Source of the DNA: an uncultured Clostridia bacterium
Lineage (GTDB): Bacteria > Bacillota > Clostridia > Christensenellales > Borkfalkiaceae
DNA: 64,000 nucleotides
Direction of reading: 5' to 3'
Assembly (NCBI GenBank): GCA_930989535.1
Contig: CAKNLK010000002.1
Span: 80,246 to 144,245, forward strand
Part shown: positions 22,991-32,666 of the stretch, one piece after another
Layout of the letters: every line of letters begins with the position of its first letter
Numbering within the stretch: position 1 is the stretch's first letter
Notes under the pieces: model-generated
Databases searched by the model: none
What the model was told of the DNA's origin: nothing
Seen by the model: the letters and a program-made list of their open reading frames with translations, nothing else
Made by a program: the position numbers and the translations under genes

Positions 22991-25543
22991 TCAGTTTTTT
23001 TTCCAATCGGCGTCCAGATAAGTATTCTTCAAAAGTTCTGCCGCAGTTTCGGGGTCGCGCAAAAGCTCCGCGTCAATCGGCTCGCCGTCAGCCGTCCAAC
23101 CCTCGGGGTCTGCAAAATATACTTCGGAAAGATTCCGGCATTTATCGATGATTGAACCGGCAATGAAAGATACGTTTGCGGGAATCGTGAGGCTTGTGAG
23201 ATTCGCGCATCCGCAGAAAGCAGAATCTTTAATGGTCGCTACCGATTCGGGGAGTACGATTTTTTTCAGCCCGGTGCAATTCCTAAAAGCTGAGACACCA
23301 ATCAATGTTACGCAGTCGGGGATTTCAATGCTTTGCAGGTTGGTACAGCCTTCAAATGCGTTTGTACCTATTATTTTTAAGCTGCTCGGCAGATTGATTT
23401 TCGTCAATCCGGAACAACCGCTAAATACGATACCGATACCGCTTTCCATACCGATAGCGGTTACACCTTCGGGGATGGTGATTTCGCCTTTTAGTGCGGC
23501 CGGGATGCATTTTATTTGCGTCATAGCTCTGTTATAAAGGACACCGTCCTGCGCGGCGAACCATTGGTTTCCCTCTTCAACGGTAAATTTTTCCAAAGAA
23601 TAACAGTCGGTGAACGGCCCGGTAGCCGTGGTGTTGGAACCAATCGTTTGCAGGCTCGCCGGTACGCAATATTCGGTGATCGTTTTATCGAGGATATAAT
23701 AGAGCCGAGTTTTACTCGCGTTGTATACGCCGACTTCGTCAATAAAATAATTATCGTTAAAAACAATTTCTTTTTTGCCTGTCAGCGCTTCATATAAGTC
23801 CATGATGCCGCTTCCCACAAGATAGCCACCCTCCGACTCGTCGGGGAATCCGCCTCCCAAATTTTCAAAATTTAGGGTCGATACGTTTTCTCCGAACGTC
23901 ACTTTTTCCAAATAGGAACATTCGTAAAAGGCTTCCCTGGCGATTATTTCCGTTTGGTCAGGAATGATGTATTCCGTCCGCTCGTGCTTGTTGGGGTATT
24001 GGATGAGCGTAAAGAGAGTTTTTGTAAACAGTACCCCGTCCTTCGCCGTAAAGTAGAGGTTTTCATCATCGACGGAAATATTTTCCAGCGGCATATAACC
24101 GAATGCCCGATTTCCGATAAATTCAACCGTCTTCGGGATCGATACTGAGGTAATAAGTCTTTGTATCGAGCCGTCGAGACAGTTGATTTGTCCGCTGATA
24201 GTTTCTTCGGAGCCGAGCGCGATGACGGTATAGTCGCGCCCGTCGTGTTGCACTGTTTCGGGGATTGCGAAGATGCCCGCAATATCCGTGCGGCGTAGCG
24301 CCACGGCGTTGTAACCGACGATTTCATAGGCGCACGCATCAACGATAAATTCCTCGCCGATTTGAAGACCTTCGTCCGCATAGTCGCTTGTTGCACGGTC
24401 GGGCAGGTCGTATTGGAAGTAAATTCCTTCTCCGCTACTCGTATCGAAGGTGTGGTCGGGTAGAAAATCTTCGTCCATATTGCAGAAATAATTATAAGTT
24501 ATGCCCCATTTCCAGCCGGGCGCGTCGTCGTAGGTCAAGTCGCACCAATACCACTGTCCGTCGTCCAGCTTTACCAGGTTCCAGGCGTGTTCCTCGCCGT
24601 CCCCTTCGCCCGTGACGAACAGGTTTTCCACGCCCGCAAAGTTGAGCATCAGTTGATATGTCCGCGCGTATCCCTCGCACACGGCGGAACGGTTTTCGAG
24701 CACGCCGAGAATATTGTGCGCCCAAGGCTTATCGATGTCGGCGTCTTTCGCGTAATCGACGGCGCGCAGTATAAAATCGTGGCAGGCCAGTGCGGTGTCG
24801 TACACTGTTGCACCCGCGTCAATGTTCGTAGCATATTCGTTGATGGTGTCATCGATCAGCACATTGTAATTCGCCCGCGTTTCGGCAGAGGCATAATCCT
24901 CCTCGATTAACAGTTCTATCCTCGTTTCATATACTACGGTTAAGGAATTGGAAAGCCAATAATAGAGGGGATTGTCGTCCTTATACGTCTTCCATACGGC
25001 GATACTCTCCTTGTCGGTCAGCCCGTATTCTGTATAGTCGAACGCCGCTAGAATTAAATCGCCCGGCGCGTCTCTGTCCGTATCGATATGGAAAGCCGTT
25101 ACAGCAGCGTCGATGTCTTCGTAGAGCGCCTGCATCCCTTCGCCGTTCGGCAGAGTGCCGAGGAAATCATACCCGTAGGTACCGTTCAAAATGTCGGTAA
25201 CTTTCTCGCCGCAGTGGGAGCATTCACCGTTTTTCAATGCGTGCCCGAGCGCGTCCGTCTCTTCTTCCTTTGCAGCGCCGCATGTGCGGCATGTGTAGCG
25301 AACGGCACCTTTTTCGGTGCAGGTCGCTCTCGTCAGCGTTTCCGCTTTCCAATCGTGTTTTGCGCGGTCGGTTGTGGCGTCGCAGTCGTCATCGGTGCAG
25401 ACGCGCCAATGCTCCGTATCGCTGTACGACCATTCTTCGGAATAGGTATGATTGTGTTCATTTTCACAGGCGGCGAAAACGAACAGACACATCGACGATA
25501 AAGCGAGCGCCGCAAGCGCCGCGAGCCAGAATTTTTTCTTCAT
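22991..25543 (-). CDS. Surface lipoprotein: transglutaminase-like domain plus BspA-type leucine-rich repeats
   Basis: 850 residues. Signal peptide with lipobox VFAAC (ATG 25543). Residues about 30-115 are His/Cys-rich repeats with CRTCG/CSHCG pairs, seen in many clostridial surface proteins. A transglutaminase-like domain follows with Cys (SAVCEGYARTYQ), His (EEHAWN) and Asp (WCDLTYDD), a complete triad. The rest is BspA/TpLRR repeats (CTNLQSIEIPDCVTLIG, FRNCTGLKKIVLPESV). BspA proteins bind host or bacterial surface ligands; the enzymatic domain could crosslink or process peptides. The frame's upstream extension to 25660 is rejected, as the signal peptide and SD (GGGGGAGAAT) fix the start. 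Confidence 0.83.
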   Translation of the reverse strand: MKKKFWLAALAALALSSMCLFVFAACENEHNHTYSEEWSYSDTEHWRVCTDDDCDATTDRAKHDWKAETLTRATCTEKGAVRYTCRTCGAAKEEETDALGHALKNGECSHCGEKVTDILNGTYGYDFLGTLPNGEGMQALYEDIDAAVTAFHIDTDRDAPGDLILAAFDYTEYGLTDKESIAVWKTYKDDNPLYYWLSNSLTVVYETRIELLIEEDYASAETRANYNVLIDDTINEYATNIDAGATVYDTALACHDFILRAVDYAKDADIDKPWAHNILGVLENRSAVCEGYARTYQLMLNFAGVENLFVTGEGDGEEHAWNLVKLDDGQWYWCDLTYDDAPGWKWGITYNYFCNMDEDFLPDHTFDTSSGEGIYFQYDLPDRATSDYADEGLQIGEEFIVDACAYEIVGYNAVALRRTDIAGIFAIPETVQHDGRDYTVIALGSEETISGQINCLDGSIQRLITSVSIPKTVEFIGNRAFGYMPLENISVDDENLYFTAKDGVLFTKTLFTLIQYPNKHERTEYIIPDQTEIIAREAFYECSYLEKVTFGENVSTLNFENLGGGFPDESEGGYLVGSGIMDLYEALTGKKEIVFNDNYFIDEVGVYNASKTRLYYILDKTITEYCVPASLQTIGSNTTATGPFTDCYSLEKFTVEEGNQWFAAQDGVLYNRAMTQIKCIPAALKGEITIPEGVTAIGMESGIGIVFSGCSGLTKINLPSSLKIIGTNAFEGCTNLQSIEIPDCVTLIGVSAFRNCTGLKKIVLPESVATIKDSAFCGCANLTSLTIPANVSFIAGSIIDKCRNLSEVYFADPEGWTADGEPIDAELLRDPETAAELLKNTYLDADWKKN

Positions 25544-25571
25544 ATTCTCCCCCTTCGGCAGAGTTTCTGCC

Positions 25572-25593
25572 CGGCCGCATCTAGCTGCGGCCG
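25572..25593 (-). other. Hairpin in the 5' leader of the surface-protein gene
   Basis: CGGCCGCA-TCTAGC-TGCGGCCG, between promoter and SD. Confidence 0.5.
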
Positions 25594-25606
25594 TATTTTC
25601 AATTCC

Positions 25607-25635
25607 ATTATATCGCGGGTTCCGCTGAAAAGCAA
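25607..25635 (-). promoter_or_regulatory. Promoter of the surface-protein gene
   Basis: Minus strand TTGCTT (25635-25630), 17-bp spacer, TATAAT (25612-25607). Confidence 0.65.
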
Positions 25636-25671
25636 TAGTAAAATCAATTTCTTTAAACATTTATTTTATTT

Positions 25672-25730
25672 GCGAGGCGGGAGCAGGGGCGTTCGGGCGC
25701 CCGCCGCAAATTATTTCTGCCCCGCCTCGC
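25672..25730. repeat. Long inverted repeat between divergent promoters
   Basis: GCGAGGCGG (25672-25680) pairs with CCGCCTCGC (25722-25730) around an inner GGGCGTTCGGGCGCCC hairpin. No gene overlaps it; the role is unknown. Confidence 0.4.
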
Positions 25731-25742
25731 CCGTCTTTTCGG

Positions 25743-25771
25743 TTGACAAGGCGCAGGGTTTTTATTATAAT
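25743..25771 (+). promoter_or_regulatory. Perfect consensus promoter of valS
   Basis: TTGACA (25743-25748), exactly 17 bp, TATAAT (25766-25771). The leader of about 70 bases is too short for a canonical T-box. Confidence 0.85.
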
Positions 25772-25848
25772 AAATAGCGGAATATTTGCGGCAGGTTTAC
25801 GGCTAACTTTTTTGGCGGTAAACTTGTTTTTTTCACGAGGAATGAGAC

Positions 25849-28476
25849 ATGGAAATGCAGAAGAACTACAACCCCAAAGACTTTGAGGACAGGCTGTACG
25901 CCGAGTGGATGGATAAAAACTACTTCCGCGCGGAAGCCGACCCCTCCAAAATTCCGTTCACCATCGTCATCCCGCCCCCGAACATCACGGGGCAGCTGCA
26001 CCTGGGGCACGCGCTCGACAACACCATCATCGACGCGCTCATCCGCTTCAAGCGCATGCAGGGGTATTCTGCCCTGTATTTGCCCGGCTGCGACCACGCG
26101 TCCATCGCCACCGAGGTCAAAATCGTCGAGGAGATGAAAAAAGAGGGGCTCACGAAAAACGACGTGGGGCGCGACGGCTTTTTGGAGCGCGCCTGGGCGT
26201 GGAAGGAAAAGTACGGCGGCCGCATCGTCGAACAGATGAAAAAGATGGGCGTCTCCTGCGATTGGTCGCGCCTTTCCTTTACCATGGACGAAAAGTGCTC
26301 CCGCGCCGTGCGCGAGGTGTTCGTCAACCTCTATAACAAGGGGCTCATCTACCGCGGCGACCGCATCATCAACTGGTGCCCCGGCTGCAAGACGGCGCTC
26401 TCCGACGCGGAAGTGGAGTACAGCGAAGACGCGTCCTTCTTCTGGCACCTGAAATACCCCGTCAAGGACAGCGACGAGTCCATCATCGTCGCCACCACCC
26501 GCCCCGAAACCATGCTGGGCGACACCGCCGTCGCCGTCAACCCCAAGGACAAGCGGTATAAAAACATGGTGGGCAAGACGCTCGTTCTGCCCCTCGTCGG
26601 ACGGGAAATCCCGATTGTCGCCGACGACTACGTGGATATGAAATTCGGCTCGGGCGCCGTCAAAATCACGCCCGCGCACGACCCGAACGACTTCGAGGTC
26701 GGCCTGCGCCACGATCTGCCCGTCATCCGCGTCATGAACGACGACGGCTCGATGAACGAAAACGCGGGCAAGTATGAGGGCTTAGACCGCTTCGAAGCGC
26801 GCGAAAAGATCGTGGAGGACTTGAAGGCGTGCGGCGCGCTCGTCAAAATCGAGCCGCACAGCCACAACGTGGGGCATTGCTACCGCTGCAAGAGCACGGT
26901 CGAGCCGATCGTTTCCAAGCAGTGGTTCGTCAAGATGGAGCCGCTCGCCGGCCCCGCCATCGACGCGGTCGCCCGCAATAAAATCAAATTCACGCCCGAG
27001 CGGTTCTCGAAAATTTACTTCAATTGGATGGAGGGCATCAAGGATTGGTGCATCTCCCGCCAGCTGTGGTGGGGGCATCGCATCCCCGTGTGGTACTGTC
27101 AGGACTGCGGCGAAGTCATCTGCTCCAAAACCGACCCGACGGAGTGCCCGCACTGCCATAGCACCAATCTCAGACAGGATGAGGACGTGCTGGATACCTG
27201 GTTCTCCTCGGCGCTGTGGCCCTTCTCGACGCTCGGCTACCCCGACAAGACGGAAGATTTCAACTATTTCTACCCGACCGACGTGCTCTCCTGCGGGTAC
27301 GACATCATCTTTTTCTGGGTTGCCCGCATGATTTTCTCGGGCATCGAGCACACCAAAAAGGTGCCGTTCCGCGACGTATTGCTGCACGGCATCGTGCGCG
27401 ACGAGCAGGGCAGAAAGATGTCCAAATCCCTCGGCAACGGCATCGACCCGCTGGAAGTTATCGACGAGTACGGCGCCGATTCCCTGCGCTTCGCGCTTAT
27501 CACGGGCGTCGCGCCCGGCAACGACAGCCGTTACAGCAAGGGCAAGGTCGAGGCGGCGCGCAACTTCATGAACAAAATCTGGAACGCCTCCCGCTTCGTT
27601 CTGATGAACGCGGAAGGGGTGGATATCCCGTCCGTCCTTGACGTCAAATTCTCCCCCGCGGATAAGTGGATTATCTCCAAGCTCGAAAGCTGCATCCGCG
27701 AAGTCACCCTCAACATGGGCAAATTCGAACTCGGCATCGCCGCGGGCGCGCTGTACGACTTTTTGTGGAGCGACTTCTGCGACTGGTACATCGAGCTGTG
27801 CAAGAGCTCGCTCTACGGCGACGACGCGAACAAAAAGGCGGCAACGCTGTCGGTTTTGTGCTTCGTTTTAAAGACGTCGCTCAAGCTCCTGCACCCGTTC
27901 GTGCCCTTCATTACCGAGGAAATTTATCAGAATATTCCGGGCACGGAGGGGAGCATCATGGTCTCCGAGTTCCCGCGCTATAACTCGAAATACGCCTATA
28001 AGAAGGAAGCGAAGGCGTTCGAGACGGTCATGGATATTATCAAGGCGGTGCGCAACATGAAGGTGCAGGTCAACTGCCCGCCTGCCAAAAAGGTCAAGCT
28101 CTTCCTCGCGACGCCCAACAAGCGGCTGGTTTCCGCGAACGCGAACGCCATTTTAAAGCTCGCGGGTGCGAGTGAAATCGCCTTCGTCGAGAGCGGCGCG
28201 GAAGTGGGCGAAAAGACTCTTTCGCAGGTCACGGAGGGCTGCACGGTGTTTGTGCCGCTCGGCGAGCTGGTCGATATCGAAAAGGAGCGCGAGCGCCTCT
28301 CCAAGGAATTGGAGCGCATCGTCGGCGAAATCCGCCGCGCGGACGGCAAGTTGCAGAACCGCGGGTTTATCGACAAGGCGCCAAAAAACCTCGTCGACGC
28401 GGAGCGCGCCAAACTCGAAAAATTTATCGAAATGAAAGCAAAAATCGAGCGCCAAATCGAGGAACTCGACGCATAA
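25849..28476 (+). CDS. valS: Valyl-tRNA synthetase
   Basis: 875-residue class Ia synthetase charging tRNA-Val. HIGH motif appears as [14 protein letters not shown] (about 44-57); the editing domain with [17 protein letters not shown]; Zn-binding CPGC and CQDC/CPHC pairs; the KMSKS loop [11 protein letters not shown] (about 525); anticodon-binding domain; and a C-terminal coiled coil (about 810-870, [18 protein letters not shown]). All expected domains are in order and of normal length. GAGGAATGAGAC precedes ATG 25849; ATG 25855 is a minor alternative. Two hairpins follow the stop. Confidence 0.97.
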   Translation: MEMQKNYNPKDFEDRLYAEWMDKNYFRAEADPSKIPFTIVIPPPNITGQLHLGHALDNTIIDALIRFKRMQGYSALYLPGCDHASIATEVKIVEEMKKEGLTKNDVGRDGFLERAWAWKEKYGGRIVEQMKKMGVSCDWSRLSFTMDEKCSRAVREVFVNLYNKGLIYRGDRIINWCPGCKTALSDAEVEYSEDASFFWHLKYPVKDSDESIIVATTRPETMLGDTAVAVNPKDKRYKNMVGKTLVLPLVGREIPIVADDYVDMKFGSGAVKITPAHDPNDFEVGLRHDLPVIRVMNDDGSMNENAGKYEGLDRFEAREKIVEDLKACGALVKIEPHSHNVGHCYRCKSTVEPIVSKQWFVKMEPLAGPAIDAVARNKIKFTPERFSKIYFNWMEGIKDWCISRQLWWGHRIPVWYCQDCGEVICSKTDPTECPHCHSTNLRQDEDVLDTWFSSALWPFSTLGYPDKTEDFNYFYPTDVLSCGYDIIFFWVARMIFSGIEHTKKVPFRDVLLHGIVRDEQGRKMSKSLGNGIDPLEVIDEYGADSLRFALITGVAPGNDSRYSKGKVEAARNFMNKIWNASRFVLMNAEGVDIPSVLDVKFSPADKWIISKLESCIREVTLNMGKFELGIAAGALYDFLWSDFCDWYIELCKSSLYGDDANKKAATLSVLCFVLKTSLKLLHPFVPFITEEIYQNIPGTEGSIMVSEFPRYNSKYAYKKEAKAFETVMDIIKAVRNMKVQVNCPPAKKVKLFLATPNKRLVSANANAILKLAGASEIAFVESGAEVGEKTLSQVTEGCTVFVPLGELVDIEKERERLSKELERIVGEIRRADGKLQNRGFIDKAPKNLVDAERAKLEKFIEMKAKIERQIEELDA

Positions 28477-28481
28477 CAAAT

Positions 28482-28542
28482 AAGCCGGCATCTATATGCC
28501 GGCTTGTACCGGAGAAAAGCCCGCACGTGCGGGCTTTTTTGC
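28482..28542 (+). terminator. Tandem hairpins terminating valS
   Basis: AAGCCGGCAT-CTAT-ATGCCGGCTT, then AAAGCCCGCACGTGCGGGCTTTTTT with a good T tract. Confidence 0.85.
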
Positions 28543-28563
28543 GTAAAAAATTTTAATTTTCGA

Positions 28564-28592
28564 TTGACGAAACGTTCACCGTGTGATAAAAT
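28564..28592 (+). promoter_or_regulatory. Promoter of the 28620 gene
   Basis: TTGACG (28564-28569), 17-bp spacer, TAAAAT (28587-28592). Confidence 0.6.
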
Positions 28593-28619
28593 AATGAAAA
28601 ACCGAATCAAGGGGGAGAA

Positions 28620-29561
28620 ATGAAAAAGCAACTGGAACAGTTTGCGGCGGAGCATACGCTTTCGCTCAACAAAAGCGACATGTACGGCAGTTATAACGGC
28701 TACCAGGTGAGCATACGGTGGGGGAATATCTGGACGTCGTCGGCGTTTTACGTCGGATTCCATGTCAACCTCGGCAATAAGGCGAACGAGGTCATCAATT
28801 GGCTTACGATTTCGCAAAAGAAAGAGCTGCGCATCGCGAACGTCACCGTCGACGGCAGCGGGTTCTATTGCATTTTCACCAATATGACGCTCGGCAGTTC
28901 TCTGAAAAAGGCGCATACCGTGCTGTACGCCGTTATCGAATACCTGAAAGCGCAGGGAATTCCCGGCGATGTGTGCCCGTATTGCGGCTTGCCGATGGAG
29001 GAAAAGAAACTTGTGGAGGACAATTTTTGTCTTTTCAACGCGCACGAGGCGTGTTTTGCCTCCAAATTGTCGCAGGTGCAGGATGCCGAAACGGCGGAAG
29101 CAAGTATGCCGAACAATTATTTGAAAGGCTTTTTGGGCGCATTGCTCGGCGGCCTTGTGGGGATGCTCATCTTTTGGGGGCTGTTCCAACTCGGATTCCT
29201 CGCGTCCATATCGTCGCTGGTCGGGGCGTTGGTCGGCTCGCTGTTGTATACAAAATTCGGCGGCAAAAACAACAAAATGAAAATCGTCATCATTGCGGTC
29301 GTTGTTTTTGTTCTGACGGCGGCGGCTTTCTTCCTTTGCTATCTGCAGGTGGTGCGCGATGCTATGACCGAAGCCGGTGTCTACGGGAGCACAATCGAAA
29401 TGCTGTCCTACCTTTTGGAGACGAATCAAGAGATAAGAGCCGCATTCTGGGGCGATTTTGCGATGTCAATCGTTTTCACAATCGTCGGAATCGTGGTTGT
29501 GGCTATGTCGATGGTTCGCCAGCAAAAAAAGGTGTCCTCGGGCATGAAAAAGCATTCGTAA
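28620..29561 (+). CDS. Membrane protein with a cytoplasmic zinc-finger-like segment, unknown function
   Basis: Not recognised. 313 residues: a soluble N-terminal half (1-120) with alternating beta-strand pattern (YNGYQVSIRWGNIWTSSAFYVGF), then CPYCGLP and a later HEAC (about 121-145) that could form a CxxC...HxxxC metal site, and four membrane helices (about 165-305), the first two rich in glycine. GGGGGAGAA precedes the ATG. It is a single gene with its own promoter and terminator; similar sensor-then-membrane layouts occur in many clostridial hypothetical proteins. Confidence 0.7.
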   Translation: MKKQLEQFAAEHTLSLNKSDMYGSYNGYQVSIRWGNIWTSSAFYVGFHVNLGNKANEVINWLTISQKKELRIANVTVDGSGFYCIFTNMTLGSSLKKAHTVLYAVIEYLKAQGIPGDVCPYCGLPMEEKKLVEDNFCLFNAHEACFASKLSQVQDAETAEASMPNNYLKGFLGALLGGLVGMLIFWGLFQLGFLASISSLVGALVGSLLYTKFGGKNNKMKIVIIAVVVFVLTAAAFFLCYLQVVRDAMTEAGVYGSTIEMLSYLLETNQEIRAAFWGDFAMSIVFTIVGIVVVAMSMVRQQKKVSSGMKKHS

Positions 29562-29574
29562 AATTACATTCGGC

Positions 29575-29612
29575 GGGCGCCGGGCGGATTTTGCCGCCCG
29601 GCGCCTTTTGCG
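29575..29612 (+). terminator. Terminator after the 28620 gene
   Basis: GGCGCCGGGCGG-ATTTT-GCCGCCCGGCGCC followed by TTTT. Confidence 0.85.
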
Positions 29613-29769
29613 GTTTCAGCGAAACTCCCGTGCAGCGATACAAGGGCGGCGGCACGCCCCTCGCGCCGCTGAAAAGTTTCGGGCGTTGTGGCGGCGGCGC
29701 AAAGGGGGCGGACAAAAAAGCGGCGCGGAATATTCCGCGCCGCATCATTTTTTGTAAAACGTTTGCGAA

Positions 29770-30309
29770 TTATTTGAACATTTTGGCGATGGTTCCCTTG
29801 AAGAAGCAGGCGACGGCGCCGATAATGGAGAAGATCGCGCCGAGAATAGCGCCGATGCCCATGCCTTTCGTGCTGTCGATCGCTTTATACAGTTCGTTGA
29901 GGAAAGCGTTCACAGTTTCGTTGATGATATTGCCTTCTTCCAACGAAACCCTGCCGATGCCGCTCAAACCGACGATGCTGAACAGCAGCACCGCGCTGAC
30001 CACGAAGCAAGCCGTGGTAACGATCTTCGTGATAAGACCGTTTTTGAAGAGGAGCGCGAGGATTCCCCCGACCAAGGGCAGCAGGAAGGCAAGGAATACG
30101 AGGAAGTTGAAGTTAAGTACAACTACATCGCCGATAATGGGAACGCTCTCCTTATAACCGAAAGCGATCTGCGCGCCCGTCCAGCCGTCGGAAGAACTGT
30201 TTCCGGCATTGAAAGTAATGGCGGGCAGGAACATCATGCAGAAAGCGACGATGCCCAGCACCAGCGCAATCGCGCCCGGTATAAAGTATTTCAAATTCTT
30301 TTTTGCCAT
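29770..30309 (-). CDS. Four-helix membrane protein, unknown function
   Basis: 179 residues with membrane helices at about 8-32, 65-88, 93-117 and 148-170, and an extracytoplasmic loop (35-62) containing NAGNSSSDGWTGAQIAFGY. GGAGG precedes the ATG. No family recognised. The layout of short soluble loop plus four helices is common among uncharacterised clostridial membrane proteins. The gene is divergent from the YjbR-like gene. Confidence 0.68.
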   Translation of the reverse strand: MAKKNLKYFIPGAIALVLGIVAFCMMFLPAITFNAGNSSSDGWTGAQIAFGYKESVPIIGDVVVLNFNFLVFLAFLLPLVGGILALLFKNGLITKIVTTACFVVSAVLLFSIVGLSGIGRVSLEEGNIINETVNAFLNELYKAIDSTKGMGIGAILGAIFSIIGAVACFFKGTIAKMFK

Positions 30310-30433
30310 AAAAACCTCCTTATTCTCTCCTGTATTTCAACAGGTTAACGTTACTCTAATTTTACCATAGAACGCCTGAAAAATCAACATTTGCGCCCAA
30401 AATTTTGCAAGTTCGACTGATTGCGCCATTCTG

Positions 30434-30462
30434 TTGATTATTTTCCGTCGCTGTTGTATAAT
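30434..30462 (+). promoter_or_regulatory. Promoter of the yjbR-like gene
   Basis: TTGATT (30434-30439), 17-bp spacer, TATAAT (30457-30462). The GGAGGAGGG SD follows almost at once, so the leader is very short. Confidence 0.65.
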
Positions 30463-30482
30463 GCTTGGAGGAGGGTATACGA

Positions 30483-30878
30483 ATGGAAAAAACTGTCAAA
30501 AAAGAGGAACTTCTGCGCATGACGGAGCGCTTTGAACTTGCGGGGCAGGACAGCCCCTTTGCGCAGGACGAGGAGATGACCGTTTTCCGCCGCAAGGATA
30601 ACCGCAAGTGGTTCGGCATATATTTCCGCGTACCCCGCCGCATCTTCGGGGAAGGGGAGGGCAGCGAGTACGCCGTTGATTTGAAGTGCGAACCCGCCCT
30701 CTCGCGCATGCTCTTTGAAACGTACGGGGGCGTCGTTCCCGCGTACCATATGAATAAAGTGTATTGGATTACGGTGCGGCTGGATGGAAGTGTGCCGCGG
30801 GAAGAAATCGAAAAACTTTTGCGCCTCTCCTACGACCTCGTTGCGCCCAAGGCGCGCGCGAACGTGAAAAAGAAGTGA
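30483..30878 (+). CDS. MmcQ/YjbR-like small protein
   Basis: 131-residue protein. The segment VYWITVRLDGSVPREEIEKLLRLSYDLV resembles the C-terminal part of the MmcQ/YjbR (CyaY-like fold) family, in which a hydrophobic strand with a tryptophan is followed by a helix and the SYDLV ending; the first half (MTVFRRKDNRKWFGIYF) fits the beta-sheet core. Function unknown; members are often called DNA-binding without direct proof. ATG 30483 has GGAGGAGGG upstream. C-terminal lysines suggest nucleic-acid contact, which is inference only. Confidence 0.65.
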   Translation: MEKTVKKEELLRMTERFELAGQDSPFAQDEEMTVFRRKDNRKWFGIYFRVPRRIFGEGEGSEYAVDLKCEPALSRMLFETYGGVVPAYHMNKVYWITVRLDGSVPREEIEKLLRLSYDLVAPKARANVKKK

Positions 30879-30907
30879 TAAATTGTCGAAAATAATCGGA
30901 TTTTCGA

Positions 30908-30936
30908 TTGCTTTTCGCCGCGCGTTATAGTACAAT
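30908..30936 (+). promoter_or_regulatory. Promoter of the uraA-like gene
   Basis: TTGCTT (30908-30913), 17-bp spacer, TACAAT (30931-30936). The leader of about 100 bases contains GCGCCGC-TT-GCGGCG followed by TTTTC, which might act as an attenuator; I see no PyrR-box or purine-aptamer core. Confidence 0.55.
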
Positions 30937-31040
30937 AAAAAAGATAATGTTGCGGAGGCGCCGCTTGCGGCGTTTTCGGAATGCGGGGCAATGTTCTGCG
31001 GCTTCCGCGGATGCAAATATTTTGAAGGGGTGTTTTACCA

Positions 31041-32612
31041 ATGAATCTGATTTATGGCGTAAAAGACAGGCCAAAGGCGGGCCAGTTGATTCTGTTCGCG
31101 TTGCAGCAGCTCCTCGCCATTCTCGCCGCGACGATCGCGGTGCCGATGCAGGTCAATGCCACGACGGGCAGCAATATGTCTATTTCTGCGGCGCTGTTCG
31201 GCGCGGGTGCGGGCACACTCGTGTATCTGCTGTTTACGAAATTCCGCAGCCCCGTGTTCCTCGGCAGTTCGTTCGCGTTTATCGGCTCGATGTGCGCGGC
31301 GTTCGCGGGCGGGGTGTCTATGGCGATGGGGTATCTCGGTCTGTTGATCGGCGCCGTGTTCGCGGGGTTGGTGTACGTCATCATCGCCGTCGTCGTGAAG
31401 CTCGTTGGCGTCAAGTGGATTGACAAAGTTATGCCTGCAGCGGTCATCGGACCTACGGTCGCCCTTATCGGGCTCTCGTTAGCGGGCAGCGCCATACAAA
31501 ATTCCCTCGGCGGCATCAACGTCGGCGATGCGGGCAGTTACGTCATGGATCTTAACTCCATTCTCTGCCTTATCTGTGCTCTGTTCACGCTTGCGGTCAC
31601 GATTGTTTGCTCCGTCTACGGCAAAAAGATGCTGAAGATGATTCCGTTCATTATTGGTATCCTCTCGGGGTACGCGCTTGCGGCGATCTTTACGGCATTC
31701 AGTTACATCCCCGGCGCGGAGGCGATGCGCATCATCGATTTCACGATTTTCCAGACGATGGATTGGGTGCCGGCGTTTACCTTTGTGGAAATTTTCACGG
31801 AAGGGGCATTGACGGCGGATGGCGGCGTCGGCGCGTATATCGGCACCATCGCCGTGGCGTATATCCCCGTGGCGTTCGTCGTCTTTGCGGAACACCTCGC
31901 CGACCACAAGAACATTTCTTCCATCATTGAAAAGGATCTTTTAACCGATCCAGGCCTTTCGAGGACGCTCCTCGGCGACGGCATCGGTTCGATGGTAGGC
32001 GCCTTCTTCGGCGGCTGCCCCAACACGACCTACGGCGAATCCATCGGCTGCGTGGCGATTTCAGGCAACGCCTCGGTCGTTACCATTCTTGTGACGGCGG
32101 CGCTTGCCCTTGTTTCCGCATTCATTGCCCCGTTCGTCACCTTCCTTTCCAGTATCCCCGGCTGCGTTATGGGCGGCGTCTGCATCGCCCTGTACGGTTT
32201 TATCGCCGTCAGCGGTCTGAAAATGGTGCAGAAGGTAGACCTCAACGACAATGCGAACCTGTTCACGGTTTCCTCGATTTTGGTCGCGGGCGTGGGCGGT
32301 TTGGCGCTTACGTTCGGGCAGATTACGGTCACGAATATCGCCTGTGCGCTCATCCTCGGCATCCTGGTCAACGTCCTCGTCAATATCCGAGGCAAAAAGC
32401 AGAAGGCGGCGCAGGCGGCCGCCCCCGCCGAAATCAAGGAGGGCGCTTCCGCAGACGTTTTGGAGGGATTGGAGAAACTGGAAAACCTTTGCGAGGCGGG
32501 TATCCTTACGGAAGAGGAGCTTGCATCGTTTAAACAGCGGGCGGCGGAAAAAACCGCCGCGGCAGACGCCGCTTCGCCCGATAACGGCGCTTCTTCGGAT
32601 AAACCCGAATAA
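31041..32612 (+). CDS. uraA: NCS2 uracil/xanthine permease with SHOCT-like tail
   Basis: 523-residue nucleobase:cation symporter. Twelve to fourteen helices; family markers are QQLLAILAATIAVPM near the start, FAEHLADHKNISSIIEKDLL (helix 8 substrate Glu) and FFGGCPNTTYGESIG (helix 10). Beyond the last helix there is an extra cytoplasmic tail (about 455-523) containing LEGLEKLENLCEAGILTEEE, which fits the SHOCT pattern of a short amphipathic helix with G-x-L/I-T-x-E-E, then an Ala/Ser-rich end. Such a tail is unusual on NCS2 carriers. GAAGGGGTG is the SD. Uracil is the likeliest substrate. Confidence 0.9.
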   Translation: MNLIYGVKDRPKAGQLILFALQQLLAILAATIAVPMQVNATTGSNMSISAALFGAGAGTLVYLLFTKFRSPVFLGSSFAFIGSMCAAFAGGVSMAMGYLGLLIGAVFAGLVYVIIAVVVKLVGVKWIDKVMPAAVIGPTVALIGLSLAGSAIQNSLGGINVGDAGSYVMDLNSILCLICALFTLAVTIVCSVYGKKMLKMIPFIIGILSGYALAAIFTAFSYIPGAEAMRIIDFTIFQTMDWVPAFTFVEIFTEGALTADGGVGAYIGTIAVAYIPVAFVVFAEHLADHKNISSIIEKDLLTDPGLSRTLLGDGIGSMVGAFFGGCPNTTYGESIGCVAISGNASVVTILVTAALALVSAFIAPFVTFLSSIPGCVMGGVCIALYGFIAVSGLKMVQKVDLNDNANLFTVSSILVAGVGGLALTFGQITVTNIACALILGILVNVLVNIRGKKQKAAQAAAPAEIKEGASADVLEGLEKLENLCEAGILTEEELASFKQRAAEKTAAADAASPDNGASSDKPE

Positions 32613-32626
32613 ACCGGTCAAAATAA

Positions 32627-32662
32627 GGGAGCCGTCCGCAGTTTGCGGACGGCTCCGATTTT
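32627..32662. terminator. Bidirectional terminator between uraA and azlD
   Basis: GGAGCCGTCCGC-AGTT-TGCGGACGGCTCC flanked by A/T on both sides, between convergent genes. Confidence 0.85.
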
Positions 32663-32666
32663 ATAT

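Noticed and set aside
25743..25848. T-box leader for valS
   Set aside because: The leader is only about 70 bases and lacks the T-box sequence and specifier stem; likewise for lysS.
28799..30157. 452-codon plus-strand frame crossing two genes and a terminator
   Set aside because: It runs through a strong terminator and the antisense strand of a membrane protein gene.
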